64,000 bases of DNA from CAZUSO01 sp964622775 (lineage in GTDB: Bacteria > Bacteroidota > Bacteroidia > Chitinophagales > Chitinophagaceae). Within the stretch, counting starts at the first letter, position 1; every line of letters begins with the position of its first letter. Of this stretch, positions 16,621-24,510 are shown in pieces. The DNA lies in NCBI GenBank assembly GCA_964622775.1, contig CAZUSO010000004.1, positions 1 to 64,000 of the forward strand. The letters are read 5' to 3'. The notes below the pieces were generated by a model that saw nothing but the letters and a program-made list of their open reading frames with translations, was not told the DNA's origin and made no database searches. The translations under genes were made by a program, and so were the position numbers.

Positions 16621-17481
16621 TTATTCTATCGGCCTTTGAGGGTGAAATTCCCTGTTGTTTTTACCGGTGGGCAGCGTAATGCCCAGGCTCATAATGAGCT
16701 CATAAGTTCCGAAAGCCTGTCTGGCCTTTCCCTGATATACGCTTAGTCCGCTGTAACGCGCATAATCGCCTTTCTGGGCAAATTCCAGGTAAACATATTT
16801 CATCATGGTTGCCCGGAGTGCCGTTTCGATACCCGCATTCCAGCCGCCAAGCTGAAATCCGTCATCGTTTTTATGGCCGAACAAACTGTTTTCCACATGA
16901 GGAATCACCGGCCCGATACCAGCTTTTATCAGGGCATCTAATTTAAATTTTTTGTTGTTCGTATGAAAAACGGAAAACCTTTTCACCAGATTAAACAATA
17001 AAAAATTAGCGCCGTTATTGAGGTAATAATAAAATCCGCTGTCGTATGTAAAAGGAATAAGACCATCATAAAGTGTGCCGTTGAGCGTACCTTTCAGATG
17101 AATTTGCTGATCTTGCCGGATAATGTATTTTGTATGATCAAAATTGATCTCAAAAGCCCAGTCCTGCTTCTTATTGAAGAAATATCCCAACCGGTAATTG
17201 TATTGCGGAACGGTCAGCGGTTTATTAAAAATGCCGGTATTCCATCCCGGATGATCCTGAGCCATTACCTTTTTCATGGTATAATCATTACCCAGGCTTT
17301 CCTGCTTAACATATACATCCGAATACGAGTACCATTCTTTATTATAGCCCCAACTGAAATAAAGGCTGCCGTTTTTCACGATATTAACTCCACGCCCCCC
17401 GGACTGTGCGCTTGAAGCATCAGTTATCAGCAGAAAAGAGAACAATAACGGAATGATGATCCGGTAAGTATAAAGCGACAC
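16621..17481 (-). CDS. Outer-membrane beta-barrel protein, unknown function
   Basis: The 286-residue protein has a signal peptide (IIIPLLFSFLLITDASSAQ). Alternating polar and aromatic segments follow (GSLYFSWGYNKEWYS, YNYRLGYFFNKKQDWAFEINFDH, GFYYYLNNGANFLLFNL, YVYLEFAQKGDYARYSG), as in an eight- to ten-stranded outer-membrane beta-barrel. Such small barrels are very common in Bacteroidota, and function cannot be assigned from sequence. The last strand (YELIMSLGITLP) is followed by a polar tail of about 15 residues rather than ending in an aromatic residue. It is probably monocistronic. Confidence 0.75.
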   Translation of the reverse strand: MSLYTYRIIIPLLFSFLLITDASSAQSGGRGVNIVKNGSLYFSWGYNKEWYSYSDVYVKQESLGNDYTMKKVMAQDHPGWNTGIFNKPLTVPQYNYRLGYFFNKKQDWAFEINFDHTKYIIRQDQQIHLKGTLNGTLYDGLIPFTYDSGFYYYLNNGANFLLFNLVKRFSVFHTNNKKFKLDALIKAGIGPVIPHVENSLFGHKNDDGFQLGGWNAGIETALRATMMKYVYLEFAQKGDYARYSGLSVYQGKARQAFGTYELIMSLGITLPTGKNNREFHPQRPIE

Positions 17482-17657
17482 GATATATTTTTTGGTAAGG
17501 ATGGCGAAGATACAAAGTCCTGTCAGATTTTTTACCTGGGGTGAATTAACATAAGTTCATTGAACCCTCCCGGCATATTCCATCTAAGATGTACCCTTAT
17601 CATTATTGCTGATGCAGCATCATCTTTTTGCAATAAAAAATCCTGCTGATTCCTTAG

Positions 17658-17665
17658 TACCTTTG
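17658..17665 (+). promoter_or_regulatory. -7 box of mqnE
   Basis: TACCTTTG is a perfect -7 box 22 bases before the ATG at 17687. It excludes the more upstream start that keeps the frame open. A TTTG exists upstream, but 27 bases away, longer than usual. Confidence 0.6.
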
Positions 17666-17686
17666 CGGCACATCAATGTAAATGGC

Positions 17687-18838
17687 ATGACAGCTGAATA
17701 TGAATTTCCTGCTTCATTAAAAAGATATATGCAGTCCGAATCACGTCTGGGCACCATCGTTGAAAAGGCGATTTCCGGTGAGCGCATTTCGGAAGAAGAA
17801 GGTCTGCTCCTGTTTGAGCAGGCCGACCTGAATTTTGCAGGCACACTGGCGAATTATATACGGGAGCGGCTTCACGGAAACAAGGTTTATTTCAATCGCA
17901 ACTTTCACATCGAACCCACCAATGTATGCATCTTCACCTGTGATTTTTGCTCCTACTCCCGGTCTTACAAACACCGGGAAGACGGATGGGAACTGGGCAT
18001 AGAGCAGATGATGGACATTGTGCGGCAGTACGACAACGAACCGGTCACCGAAGTGCATATTGTAGGTGGCGTGCATCCGAAAATGAATCTGAACTTCTTC
18101 TGCGACCTGCTGCAACAAATCAAGGCTCATCGTCCGGAATTGCATTGTAAAGGATTTACCGCCGTAGAGCTGGATTATATGATTCGTAAGGCGAAGTTGA
18201 GCGTGGAAGAAGGCATGCAAAAGCTAAAGGATGCCGGGTTGCAGTCTTTGCCCGGAGGCGGCGCAGAAATCTTTGACCAGTCCGTCAGGGATAAGATTTG
18301 CGCCGACAAGGTCAATGCCGAAGGCTGGCTACATATCCACGAAACGGCGCACCGCCTGGGTATGCATACCAATGCCACGATGCTGTATGGCCATATTGAA
18401 ACTTATGCACACCGCATTGATCACATGAACCGGCTCCGGATATTACAGGACAAAACGGGAGGATTCAATTGTTTTATTCCGCTTAAGTTCAGGAATAAAG
18501 GCAATGACATGTCGCATATCCCGGAAAGCACGGTGGTGGAAGATATGAAGCTGTATGCCATCGCAAGGATATTCATGGATAACATCTCCAACCTGAAAGC
18601 CTACTGGCCCATGCTGGGTCGCCAGAGCGCTCAGCTCACGCTGAATTATGGCGTTAATGATTTAGACGGAACCATTGACGACACTACAAAAATTTATACG
18701 ATGGCCGGCAGCGAGGAGCAAAATCCGGCAATGAGCACGGAACAACTTTGTGAGCTGATTCATGCTGTTGGAAAAATCCCGGTGGAACGGGATACGGTTT
18801 ATAATGAGATAAAAGTGTATGATGATACGGTAGCGTAA
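17687..18838 (+). CDS. mqnE: Aminofutalosine synthase MqnE (radical SAM)
   Basis: MqnE joins 3-[(1-carboxyvinyl)oxy]benzoate with a SAM-derived 5'-deoxyadenosyl radical to make aminofutalosine in the futalosine route to menaquinone. The 383-residue protein has the radical SAM cluster motif CIFTCDFC (C81, C85, C88), the VGGVHPKMNL segment, LQSLPGGGAEIFDQSVR and TNATMLYGHIET. The PGGGAEIF form and following residues fit MqnE better than its relative MqnC. I set the start at 17687 because of the -7 box just upstream. No other menaquinone gene is adjacent. The amidohydrolase at 30709-31896 could be the deaminase acting on its product. Confidence 0.9.
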   Translation: MTAEYEFPASLKRYMQSESRLGTIVEKAISGERISEEEGLLLFEQADLNFAGTLANYIRERLHGNKVYFNRNFHIEPTNVCIFTCDFCSYSRSYKHREDGWELGIEQMMDIVRQYDNEPVTEVHIVGGVHPKMNLNFFCDLLQQIKAHRPELHCKGFTAVELDYMIRKAKLSVEEGMQKLKDAGLQSLPGGGAEIFDQSVRDKICADKVNAEGWLHIHETAHRLGMHTNATMLYGHIETYAHRIDHMNRLRILQDKTGGFNCFIPLKFRNKGNDMSHIPESTVVEDMKLYAIARIFMDNISNLKAYWPMLGRQSAQLTLNYGVNDLDGTIDDTTKIYTMAGSEEQNPAMSTEQLCELIHAVGKIPVERDTVYNEIKVYDDTVA

Positions 18839-18889
18839 ACAGAGCAACCGTTTCATTTGTCAGATGCACCCTGCTGTTTTTAAAAAAAC

Positions 18890-18930
18890 ATAAAATAAAA
18901 AAATCCGCCCGTATAATTACAGGCGGATTT
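18890..18930. terminator. Terminator between mqnE and rplL
   Basis: A 9-bp perfect stem AAATCCGCC / GGCGGATTT (18901-18909 with 18922-18930) is followed on the minus strand by a long T-rich run (TTTTTTATTTTATG) and on the plus strand by TTATGG. It ends the ribosomal operon and may also end mqnE. It shows that rpoBC does not follow rplL. Confidence 0.85.
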
Positions 18931-18947
18931 TTATGGTAAGAAATGTA

Positions 18948-19322
18948 TTAAGCCACTTCAACTTCAGCGCCGGCATCTTGCAGCCTGGCGGCTAATTCGT
19001 CAGCTTCAGCTTTCGACACTTTTTCCTTGATTGCTTTAGGAGCGCCGTCCACTAAGTCTTTAGCTTCTTTCAGACCTAAACCGGTAAGTTCTTTAACGAC
19101 CTTAACCACGTTCAGCTTGGAAGCGCCGGGGCTTTTCAGGATTACGTCAAATTCTGTTTTTTCAGCAGCAGCAGCGCCGCCACCTTCACCACCGGCAGCC
19201 ATAACAACTGCGGCGGCAGCAGGTTCAATACCATAATCTGCTTTCAGTACGTCGGCTAACTCCTGAACTTCTTTAACAGTCAGGTTTACTAATGATTCGG
19301 CTAATGATTTAATGTCTGCCAT
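18948..19322 (-). CDS. rplL: 50S ribosomal protein L7/L12
   Basis: The 124-residue stalk protein recruits translation GTPases to the ribosome as dimers bound to L10. The N-terminal dimerisation helices (IKSLAESLVNLTVKEVQELADVL) are joined by an alanine/glycine-rich hinge (AAAAVVMAAGGEGGGAAAAE). The C-terminal factor-binding domain then follows (KTEFDVILKSPGASKLNVVKVV, LGLKEAKDLVDGAPK). It is the last gene of the L11-L1-L10-L12 operon, 111 bases after rplJ, with a terminator directly downstream. In most bacteria rpoB comes next; here it does not. Confidence 0.98.
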   Translation of the reverse strand: MADIKSLAESLVNLTVKEVQELADVLKADYGIEPAAAAVVMAAGGEGGGAAAAEKTEFDVILKSPGASKLNVVKVVKELTGLGLKEAKDLVDGAPKAIKEKVSKAEADELAARLQDAGAEVEVA

Positions 19323-19433
19323 TGTATTAACTTTTAGAATGTTTTTTTAATTAAAAAATATATTGATTGATGGAAGCCTTGTTTAACAGGTTTGTGCTGG
19401 TAAAGAATACCACCGCAAACCGGATATTAAAAA

Positions 19434-19964
19434 TTACTCTGCAGTCGGTGCTGCTTCTTCTACAAGCGCTTCGGCACCGCCATCGCGGTTTTGAAGCGCA
19501 GCAATTACGCGGCGTATCGGCGATTGCAACAACCCGATAACATCTCCGATAAGTTCGTTCTTGGTTTTGATGGCTTTGAGCGTAGCCAGTTGATTGTCGC
19601 CGACAAAGATTTCTTCATCAATGAATGCGGCCTTCAATACGGGTTTTTCTCCTTTGCTTTCTGCACGGAAAGAGCTGATAATTACAGCTGGCTCTTTGGG
19701 TGAATCGGAAAACATCAAAGCGGTTACGCCGGTCAGCGAATCGTAAATTCCGGAATATTTTTCCTCATTGATGCTGGCCAATGCCTTACGGATTAAGGTA
19801 TTTTTAGCCACTCTCATTTCCACATTTTTCTCAAAACATACCCGGCGAAGTTTAGAGATTTGCGCTACGGTCAACGACTCGGTATTGGTTAAGTAGAAGT
19901 TGTTGTACTGGGAAAATTTATCTTTTAAAAGCTCAATAGCTTCTGTTTTTTGACCTCGTGTCAT
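19434..19964 (-). CDS. rplJ: 50S ribosomal protein L10
   Basis: The 176-residue protein anchors L7/L12 dimers to 23S rRNA and, with L12, usually represses its own mRNA. It shows the L10 N-terminal domain (TRGQKTEAIELLKDKFSQYNNFYL, ISKLRRVCFEKNVEMRVAKNTLIRKAL) and the C-terminal L12-binding helix (IGLLQSPIRRVIAALQNR). The tail EEAAPTAE is acidic. It follows rplA by 61 bases and precedes rplL by 111; either leader could carry the regulatory L10 site, but I did not identify a structure. Confidence 0.98.
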   Translation of the reverse strand: MTRGQKTEAIELLKDKFSQYNNFYLTNTESLTVAQISKLRRVCFEKNVEMRVAKNTLIRKALASINEEKYSGIYDSLTGVTALMFSDSPKEPAVIISSFRAESKGEKPVLKAAFIDEEIFVGDNQLATLKAIKTKNELIGDVIGLLQSPIRRVIAALQNRDGGAEALVEEAAPTAE

Positions 19965-20025
19965 GTTGATTATTTTTATTTCCGTCCGGAAAGATTTTTT
20001 AAAATGGTTTCGCTACAGTGAATGA

Positions 20026-20718
20026 TTAATTGCCTACGGATTTCGTGTCTATCGCAATGCCGGGGCTCATCGAGCTGGCCATACTTACGCCTTTCATATA
20101 AATACCTTTTGCCGTTGATGGTTTCATACGAATCAGGGTATTGATTAATTCCTGGGCATTTTCTGAAATCATACCAGGCTCAAAGGATACGCGACCAACA
20201 GACGCATGTACGATGCCCGTTTTGTCAACCTTAAAGGCAATCTTTCCGCCCTTCACGTCATTCACCGCAGTGGCTACATCATTTGTAACAGTTCCGGTCT
20301 TAGGGTTAGGCATCAGGTTGCGGGGGCCTAATACTTTACCCAGACGACCAATCTTAGGCATAACGGAAGGTGTAGCGATAATCACGTCCACATCGGTCCA
20401 GCCGCCGTCAATCTTCTGTACAAACTCATCCAGGCCTACATAATCCGCACCGGCATTTCTGGCTTCATCTTCCTTATCCGGAGGGCAAAGAACCAAAACA
20501 GTCTTGGTTTTACCGGTGCCGTGAGGAAGCGTTACCGTGCCGCGCAGCGCCTGGTCAGCCTTCTTAGGGTCAATGCCCAGGCGGATGTGTACATCCACGG
20601 AGCTGTCAAACTTCGTACAGTTAATTTCTTTAACCAACTGAGCCGCTTCGCTCAGGGAATATAATTTATTTTTATCTACTTTAGCTTCTGCAGCTTTTCT
20701 TTTTTTAGTAAGTGCCAT
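20026..20718 (-). CDS. rplA: 50S ribosomal protein L1
   Basis: The 230-residue protein forms the L1 stalk that helps release deacylated tRNA, and in many bacteria represses the L11-L1 mRNA. Family blocks seen are VDVHIRLGIDPKKADQALRGTV, LPHGTGKTKTV, PSVMPKIGRLGKVLGPRNLMPNPKTGTV and IRMKPSTAKGIYMKG. It lies 34 bases after rplK in the same operon. Length and sequence are ordinary. Confidence 0.98.
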   Translation of the reverse strand: MALTKKRKAAEAKVDKNKLYSLSEAAQLVKEINCTKFDSSVDVHIRLGIDPKKADQALRGTVTLPHGTGKTKTVLVLCPPDKEDEARNAGADYVGLDEFVQKIDGGWTDVDVIIATPSVMPKIGRLGKVLGPRNLMPNPKTGTVTNDVATAVNDVKGGKIAFKVDKTGIVHASVGRVSFEPGMISENAQELINTLIRMKPSTAKGIYMKGVSMASSMSPGIAIDTKSVGN

Positions 20719-20752
20719 TGTAACAATGTTTTTTTAAGGTGAAGCAATGGGG

Positions 20753-21196
20753 TTAATTTTGCCAGGGGGCGTTACCTTCAACAGTCAGTCCCATGCTGCG
20801 AGCCGTTCCGGCTACCATGCGCATGGCGCTTTCTACTGTGAAGCAGTTCAGATCAGCCATCTTGTCTTTGGCAATTTCTTCCACTTGATCCCAGGTTACT
20901 TTACCTACCTTGTTACGGTTTGGTTCTTTACTGCCTTTTTTGGTTTTGGACACCTCCATCAGTTGCACGGCGGCAGGCGGTGTTTTGATAACAAAGTCGA
21001 AGGACTTATCGCTGTATACCGTAATCAGCACCGGTAATACCTTACCTTGTTTGTCCTGAGTACGTGCATTGAATTGCTTGCAAAATTCCATGATATTTAC
21101 ACCTTTGGAACCTAATGCAGGCCCGATTGGCGGCGCCGGGTTGGCCTGACCGCCTTTACACTGGAGCTTTACATAGCCCGTAATTTCTTTAGCCAT
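20753..21196 (-). CDS. rplK: 50S ribosomal protein L11
   Basis: The 147-residue protein forms the base of the GTPase-associated centre with 23S rRNA. It has YVKLQCKGGQANPAPPIGPALGSKGVNI, FCKQFNARTQDKQGKVLPVLITVY and the C-terminal GTARSMGLTVEG. It is the first gene of a four-gene operon with its own full Bacteroidota promoter upstream. The nusG and secE genes that usually precede rplK are absent; a two-component regulator gene lies there instead. Confidence 0.98.
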   Translation of the reverse strand: MAKEITGYVKLQCKGGQANPAPPIGPALGSKGVNIMEFCKQFNARTQDKQGKVLPVLITVYSDKSFDFVIKTPPAAVQLMEVSKTKKGSKEPNRNKVGKVTWDQVEEIAKDKMADLNCFTVESAMRMVAGTARSMGLTVEGNAPWQN

Positions 21197-21276
21197 TTAA
21201 AAAATTTGGTATTAACGAGTGAAATAATTACTCTCCCAAAACAATAAAGTTAAGAGCAGTATTTTAAATTGGACGG

Positions 21277-21308
21277 CAAAGGTAAGGGTGTTTATTTAAA
21301 AAAACAAA
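21277..21308 (-). promoter_or_regulatory. Bacteroidota-type promoter of rplKAJL
   Basis: On the minus strand TTTG and TACCTTTG are separated by exactly 20 bases, identical in both boxes and spacing to the rpsL promoter. The leader to the rplK ATG is about 75 bases. This shows the operon starts at rplK. Confidence 0.8.
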
Positions 21309-21329
21309 ATCTGACCGGGAAAAAAGTAT

Positions 21330-21986
21330 TCAGGTCTGCAAATAACCACTCCGAACGGCAAAGATCACTAATCCTGCCGTATTTCGTGCACCGGTTTTTT
21401 CAATCAACTGACTTCGGATGCCTTCTACGGTTCGGGGGCTTAAAAACAGCTTTTCGGCTATTTCCGTATTGGAACGTTCTTCGCAAATCAGCAGCAGCAC
21501 TTCTTTTTCCCTGCTCGTTAGTATTAATTCCGGCTGGAAATAAGCGTCGGTCTTTTCGTTTTGAGTCACTTTTTTATGCATCACACGACTCACCATATTA
21601 TTAAAATAATGGCCGGTTTCATAGGCAATCAGGATGGCTTGCTTTATTTCCTCAGGATCGGCGTTTTTGACCAGGTAACCATTAGCGCCTAATTTCATGA
21701 GCTGTAGGATATAATTTTCGTCATCGTACATGGTTAAAGGGATTACCCTGATATCGGGATAGCGTTCCCTTATTTTTTCCAGCGCTTCCATTCCGTTCAT
21801 GTTGGGCATTTTAATGTCGAGCAGCACCACATCGGGTTGTGTGGTTTTCAGCAGCTCCAGCAATTGCATGCCATCCTCCGCTTCGCCAATACACCGGATG
21901 GTTGTTTCAGCGCCTAAAGCAGCGGCAAGTCCCTGCCGGAAAATCTGGTGATCATCTGCTATAATATAACTTACAGGCTTTTTCAT
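21330..21986 (-). CDS. NarL/FixJ-type response regulator
   Basis: The 218-residue regulator has a receiver domain at about 5-125 with D11, D12, phospho-acceptor D57 (VVLLDIKMP), T85 and K107 all in place. A LuxR-type helix-turn-helix follows at about 150-215 (LTSREKEVLLLICEERSNTEIAEKLFLSPRTVEGIRS). It should bind DNA when phosphorylated by the sensor kinase encoded directly upstream, whose stop overlaps its start by 4 bases. The regulated genes are unknown. A 13-bp inverted repeat upstream of the operon is a candidate target. Confidence 0.92.
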   Translation of the reverse strand: MKKPVSYIIADDHQIFRQGLAAALGAETTIRCIGEAEDGMQLLELLKTTQPDVVLLDIKMPNMNGMEALEKIRERYPDIRVIPLTMYDDENYILQLMKLGANGYLVKNADPEEIKQAILIAYETGHYFNNMVSRVMHKKVTQNEKTDAYFQPELILTSREKEVLLLICEERSNTEIAEKLFLSPRTVEGIRSQLIEKTGARNTAGLVIFAVRSGYLQT

Positions 21987-22774
21987 ACAAACGGTTTCAA
22001 TGGAATGTTGATAATGATTTCATACAAACCATTTTGGTGGTTTAATGTAAAGGAAATATCGGCATGCAGTAAAGATAACCGGTTTACGAGGTTTTTCAAG
22101 CCGCTTGCACCGGTTTTATACACGAATTGTTCAAAATCCGTTTGCTGTATGCCCTGGCCGTTATGTTGCAGTAGGATATGGAGCGCCTCATTCCCTGCCT
22201 GACAATAGATATCCACCTGCTGAGCCTTTCCGTGCCGCATGATATTGGCAATAAGCTCCTGAACAATACGATAAGCATAAAGCGCTGTCGTTTCATTCAG
22301 TGCCGGAAGCGGTGCCTGGCCTTGATGAAGCGCTACGCTTATATTGCCGGATTGGGAAATCATTTTTACAAAAGACTCTAATGAAGCCGCCAGCCCCAGG
22401 TGCATCAGCATGGCCGGTTGTAATTTGTGAGAAAGGTTGCGAACCTTTTTAATGCTTTCGTCTAAAACCCCCTTGGCTTGCAGGAGCATTGCATTATTGT
22501 CCGGCTTATTCATTGCCGTATATAAATACATGCTTACCGATGCCAGGTGGGCGCCGATATCATCATGCAACTCCGAGGCAATACGGCTGCGCTCCTCTTC
22601 CTCGCTCTGGATGGAAGCATGCACCAGTTCAGCCTGCTTTTCCTTATTCACCCGTTCTATTTCAATCTGAGACTGAATAACACGGCGTTGATACATAAGC
22701 ACGAAAAGGATAATGCCCAGAGCCATCAGCAGCATTGCCGCAATGCCCATAATAATTATAGAAACATCATTCAA
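21983..22774 (-). CDS. Sensor histidine kinase (HisKA_3), altered ATP-site G1 box
   Basis: The 263-residue kinase has one N-terminal membrane helix (about 5-27), a short coiled coil, then a HisKA_3 dimerisation and phosphotransfer helix with H70 in ERSRIASELHDDIGAHL, and a HATPase_c domain. It has no periplasmic sensor domain, so sensing may depend on the membrane protein encoded upstream, with which it overlaps by 8 bases. The N box is present (IVQELIANIMRHG). The G1 box that normally reads DnGxG is HNGQG, a single-base change from an Asp codon; that Asp normally contacts adenine. Later glycines (KTGASGLKNLVNRL) are present. Activity is therefore uncertain. Confidence 0.88.
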   Translation of the reverse strand: MNDVSIIIMGIAAMLLMALGIILFVLMYQRRVIQSQIEIERVNKEKQAELVHASIQSEEEERSRIASELHDDIGAHLASVSMYLYTAMNKPDNNAMLLQAKGVLDESIKKVRNLSHKLQPAMLMHLGLAASLESFVKMISQSGNISVALHQGQAPLPALNETTALYAYRIVQELIANIMRHGKAQQVDIYCQAGNEALHILLQHNGQGIQQTDFEQFVYKTGASGLKNLVNRLSLLHADISFTLNHQNGLYEIIINIPLKPFV

Positions 22775-23390
22775 CGGTTCGCTTTTTCGACAAAGCTACG
22801 GCAAGTAACAGATTTTTAGTGATATTGAAGGTAAGAAAACCGTAAGCCCATAATTTACCGAGCTGAGCCGCATTGGTATTATACACTCTGTCTTTAAACA
22901 GGAAAATGAAGAAAACCCCGCAGGCATATACCAAAATGGCGGTATTACTCCAGAAAAATGACGAATCACCCAGGTATGCGGTTTTTTGCGCACGCAGGAT
23001 ATGCATATAGCCCAAAATAGACAGCAGGATATAGGTAATGAGAATAATACTGTATGCGCTGGTATTAAACTGGCTCCAGGAAAATACCAAAAGCGTATGT
23101 AATATAAAAAAGGTGACAGCCACTAAAACAACTGCCCAAAAAGCTATCCTGGAAGGGATAATGCCTCTTTCGTGAAAATAGTAATAAAAGCAGGCCATCT
23201 CTATCAGCAGAAATGTATTGGCTTCCCATTCGGGGTTAAGATGTAATCCTCGTTTCGCAATGATTATACTTAAGTCCATTATAAAAGCCAGCATGAGGTA
23301 TATGCTCAGAGTAGATCGCGGATTGTGCCTGCCGGCATAAATGGCAGGCACAGGCGACAGGATAGAAATGATCAGAAATATTATTCCCAT
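22767..23390 (-). CDS. Multi-pass membrane protein of the two-component operon
   Basis: The 207-residue protein is almost entirely hydrophobic, with about six or seven membrane segments (for example IIFLIISILSPVPAIYAG, FWAVVLVAVTFFILHTLLVF, AYSIILITYILLSILGYMHIL, ILVYACGVFFIFLF). It has no recognised catalytic motif. Its end overlaps the start of the kinase gene by 8 bases. Together with a kinase that has only one membrane helix, this suggests it acts as the membrane sensor part or a partner of that kinase. This is inference from context. Confidence 0.7.
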   Translation of the reverse strand: MGIIFLIISILSPVPAIYAGRHNPRSTLSIYLMLAFIMDLSIIIAKRGLHLNPEWEANTFLLIEMACFYYYFHERGIIPSRIAFWAVVLVAVTFFILHTLLVFSWSQFNTSAYSIILITYILLSILGYMHILRAQKTAYLGDSSFFWSNTAILVYACGVFFIFLFKDRVYNTNAAQLGKLWAYGFLTFNITKNLLLAVALSKKRTVE

Positions 23391-23401
23391 TTTTTAGGTA
23401 T

Positions 23402-23881
23402 TTACGGATACACGTCAGATAAATCACAAACGTAAACAGTTGATCCGGAATTTCCCACATAAAATATGATAGCAGGATTCGAACCGCTGATCGCTTTTGA
23501 AAAGGAGAAAGTATCGGGCTTATGAATGTTTAATACGGCTTTAAAAAGTAACATGGAATACAATACACAAACAGACGCGGGTATTACCGGAGGAGCTACC
23601 GGGCTGGGTGTGTTAATAATCTGAATGCTGATGTCCGAATTTCCGGAAACGAGGTCGCTACTTCCTTGTAATAACAGGCAATTTTTCTTACAGTCTGCAT
23701 CTTGAATAAGATTGCTGATTCTGGCCGCGGTCACAACTAAAGGCGGATCTATCGGCGATGGCTGAAAAAATGACCGGGCTGCATTGTCAAATTCAATTTT
23801 AGTAATGGAGTGTCGCAGAAGCACTTCTTGCTGATGCTTCGGATCATCGCAATCCCGGTTTTTCATGATTTCATTTTTCAT
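23402..23881 (-). CDS. Hypothetical protein, first gene of the two-component operon
   Basis: This 159-residue frame lies 11 bases upstream of the membrane-protein gene, and a TATTTTTG -7 box (23920-23927) lies before it, so it is probably the operon's first gene. I do not recognise a family. The N-terminus is polar (MKNEIMKNRDCDDPKHQQ). The middle has a Cys pair (DADCKKNCLLLQG), and the second half is moderately hydrophobic with Pro-rich PSPVAPPVIPASV. There is no clear signal peptide. An alternative start is the Met at residue 6. Being a real gene is likely but not proven. Confidence 0.55.
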   Translation of the reverse strand: MKNEIMKNRDCDDPKHQQEVLLRHSITKIEFDNAARSFFQPSPIDPPLVVTAARISNLIQDADCKKNCLLLQGSSDLVSGNSDISIQIINTPSPVAPPVIPASVCVLYSMLLFKAVLNIHKPDTFSFSKAISGSNPAIIFYVGNSGSTVYVCDLSDVYP

Positions 23882-23919
23882 TTGATAAAGTTTTATGGGT
23901 TAATATGAAATTACCAAAG

Positions 23920-23927
23920 CAAAAATA
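23920..23927 (-). promoter_or_regulatory. -7 box of the two-component operon
   Basis: TATTTTTG on the minus strand, about 40 bases before the ATG of the first gene, matches the -7 consensus. No good -33 TTTG is seen, as might be expected of an activator-dependent promoter (inference). Confidence 0.45.
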
Positions 23928-24031
23928 AAACATAAGCGGAAGAATTTTTGATGCGGTATTGCTATTAAATAATACACAGATTTACCAACGAATTAATTAT
24001 CAATATATTGTAAAATGTGGCCTGAAAAAAA

Positions 24032-24067
24032 CCGTATTTCTACGGTAAAGATTACGTAGAAATACGG
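24032..24067. promoter_or_regulatory. 13-bp perfect inverted repeat, operator or terminator
   Basis: CCGTATTTCTACG and its exact reverse complement are separated by 10 bases. On the minus strand the second arm is followed by TTTTTTT, so it could be a terminator, but no minus-strand gene lies upstream for it to end. It is about 105-140 bases upstream of the -7 box of the two-component operon and could instead be a regulator binding site. Confidence 0.6.
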
Positions 24068-24510
24068 GGTAAAAAATGCGTAATTCTATGCTTGTACTTC
24101 AGGTATCACGCAGTCTTGAATTGTCATCATACTGATGCTCATTCCGGCTAATTTCCTGAAGTCGTGAAACAATACAATAGTGATAAATTTTTATATGACA
24201 GCAATTGATGTGTACCTGCACGAAACGCTTGTTGAGTACGCCCATCCTAAAAGCAATATTACATGAAAACTGTTACAAGAATATTTCGCACTGTTGCTTT
24301 TCTGTTACAGCCGTGATTCATAGCAGCAAGGTAAAGTTTCCCTATGACTTTATTTCCAATCAGGAAAAGAAAACAACAATGTTTTCTTTTTGCTCCGAAG
24401 GCATGAATGCGCCCAATACGTCCTCCTGCGAAAACGGAACAACTAACTGAAAAACTATTTGCGTAAATTCGCAACCTTATTCATTTTAGCAATACATACC
24501 TGCTTATTAT

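Larger units (their letters stand above)
23882..24510. other. Divergent spacer between the two-component operon and glnS
   Basis: No convincing gene is present. Short frames on both strands at about 24205-24474 have no family features. The stretch holds the -7 box of the two-component operon near its left end, a strong inverted repeat at 24032-24067 and a weak TAAATTCG box (24464-24471) in front of glnS. Confidence 0.6.

Noticed and set aside
24205..24474. Short frames on both strands upstream of glnS
   Set aside because: They overlap each other, have no promoter or family signal, and look like chance frames in a regulatory spacer.
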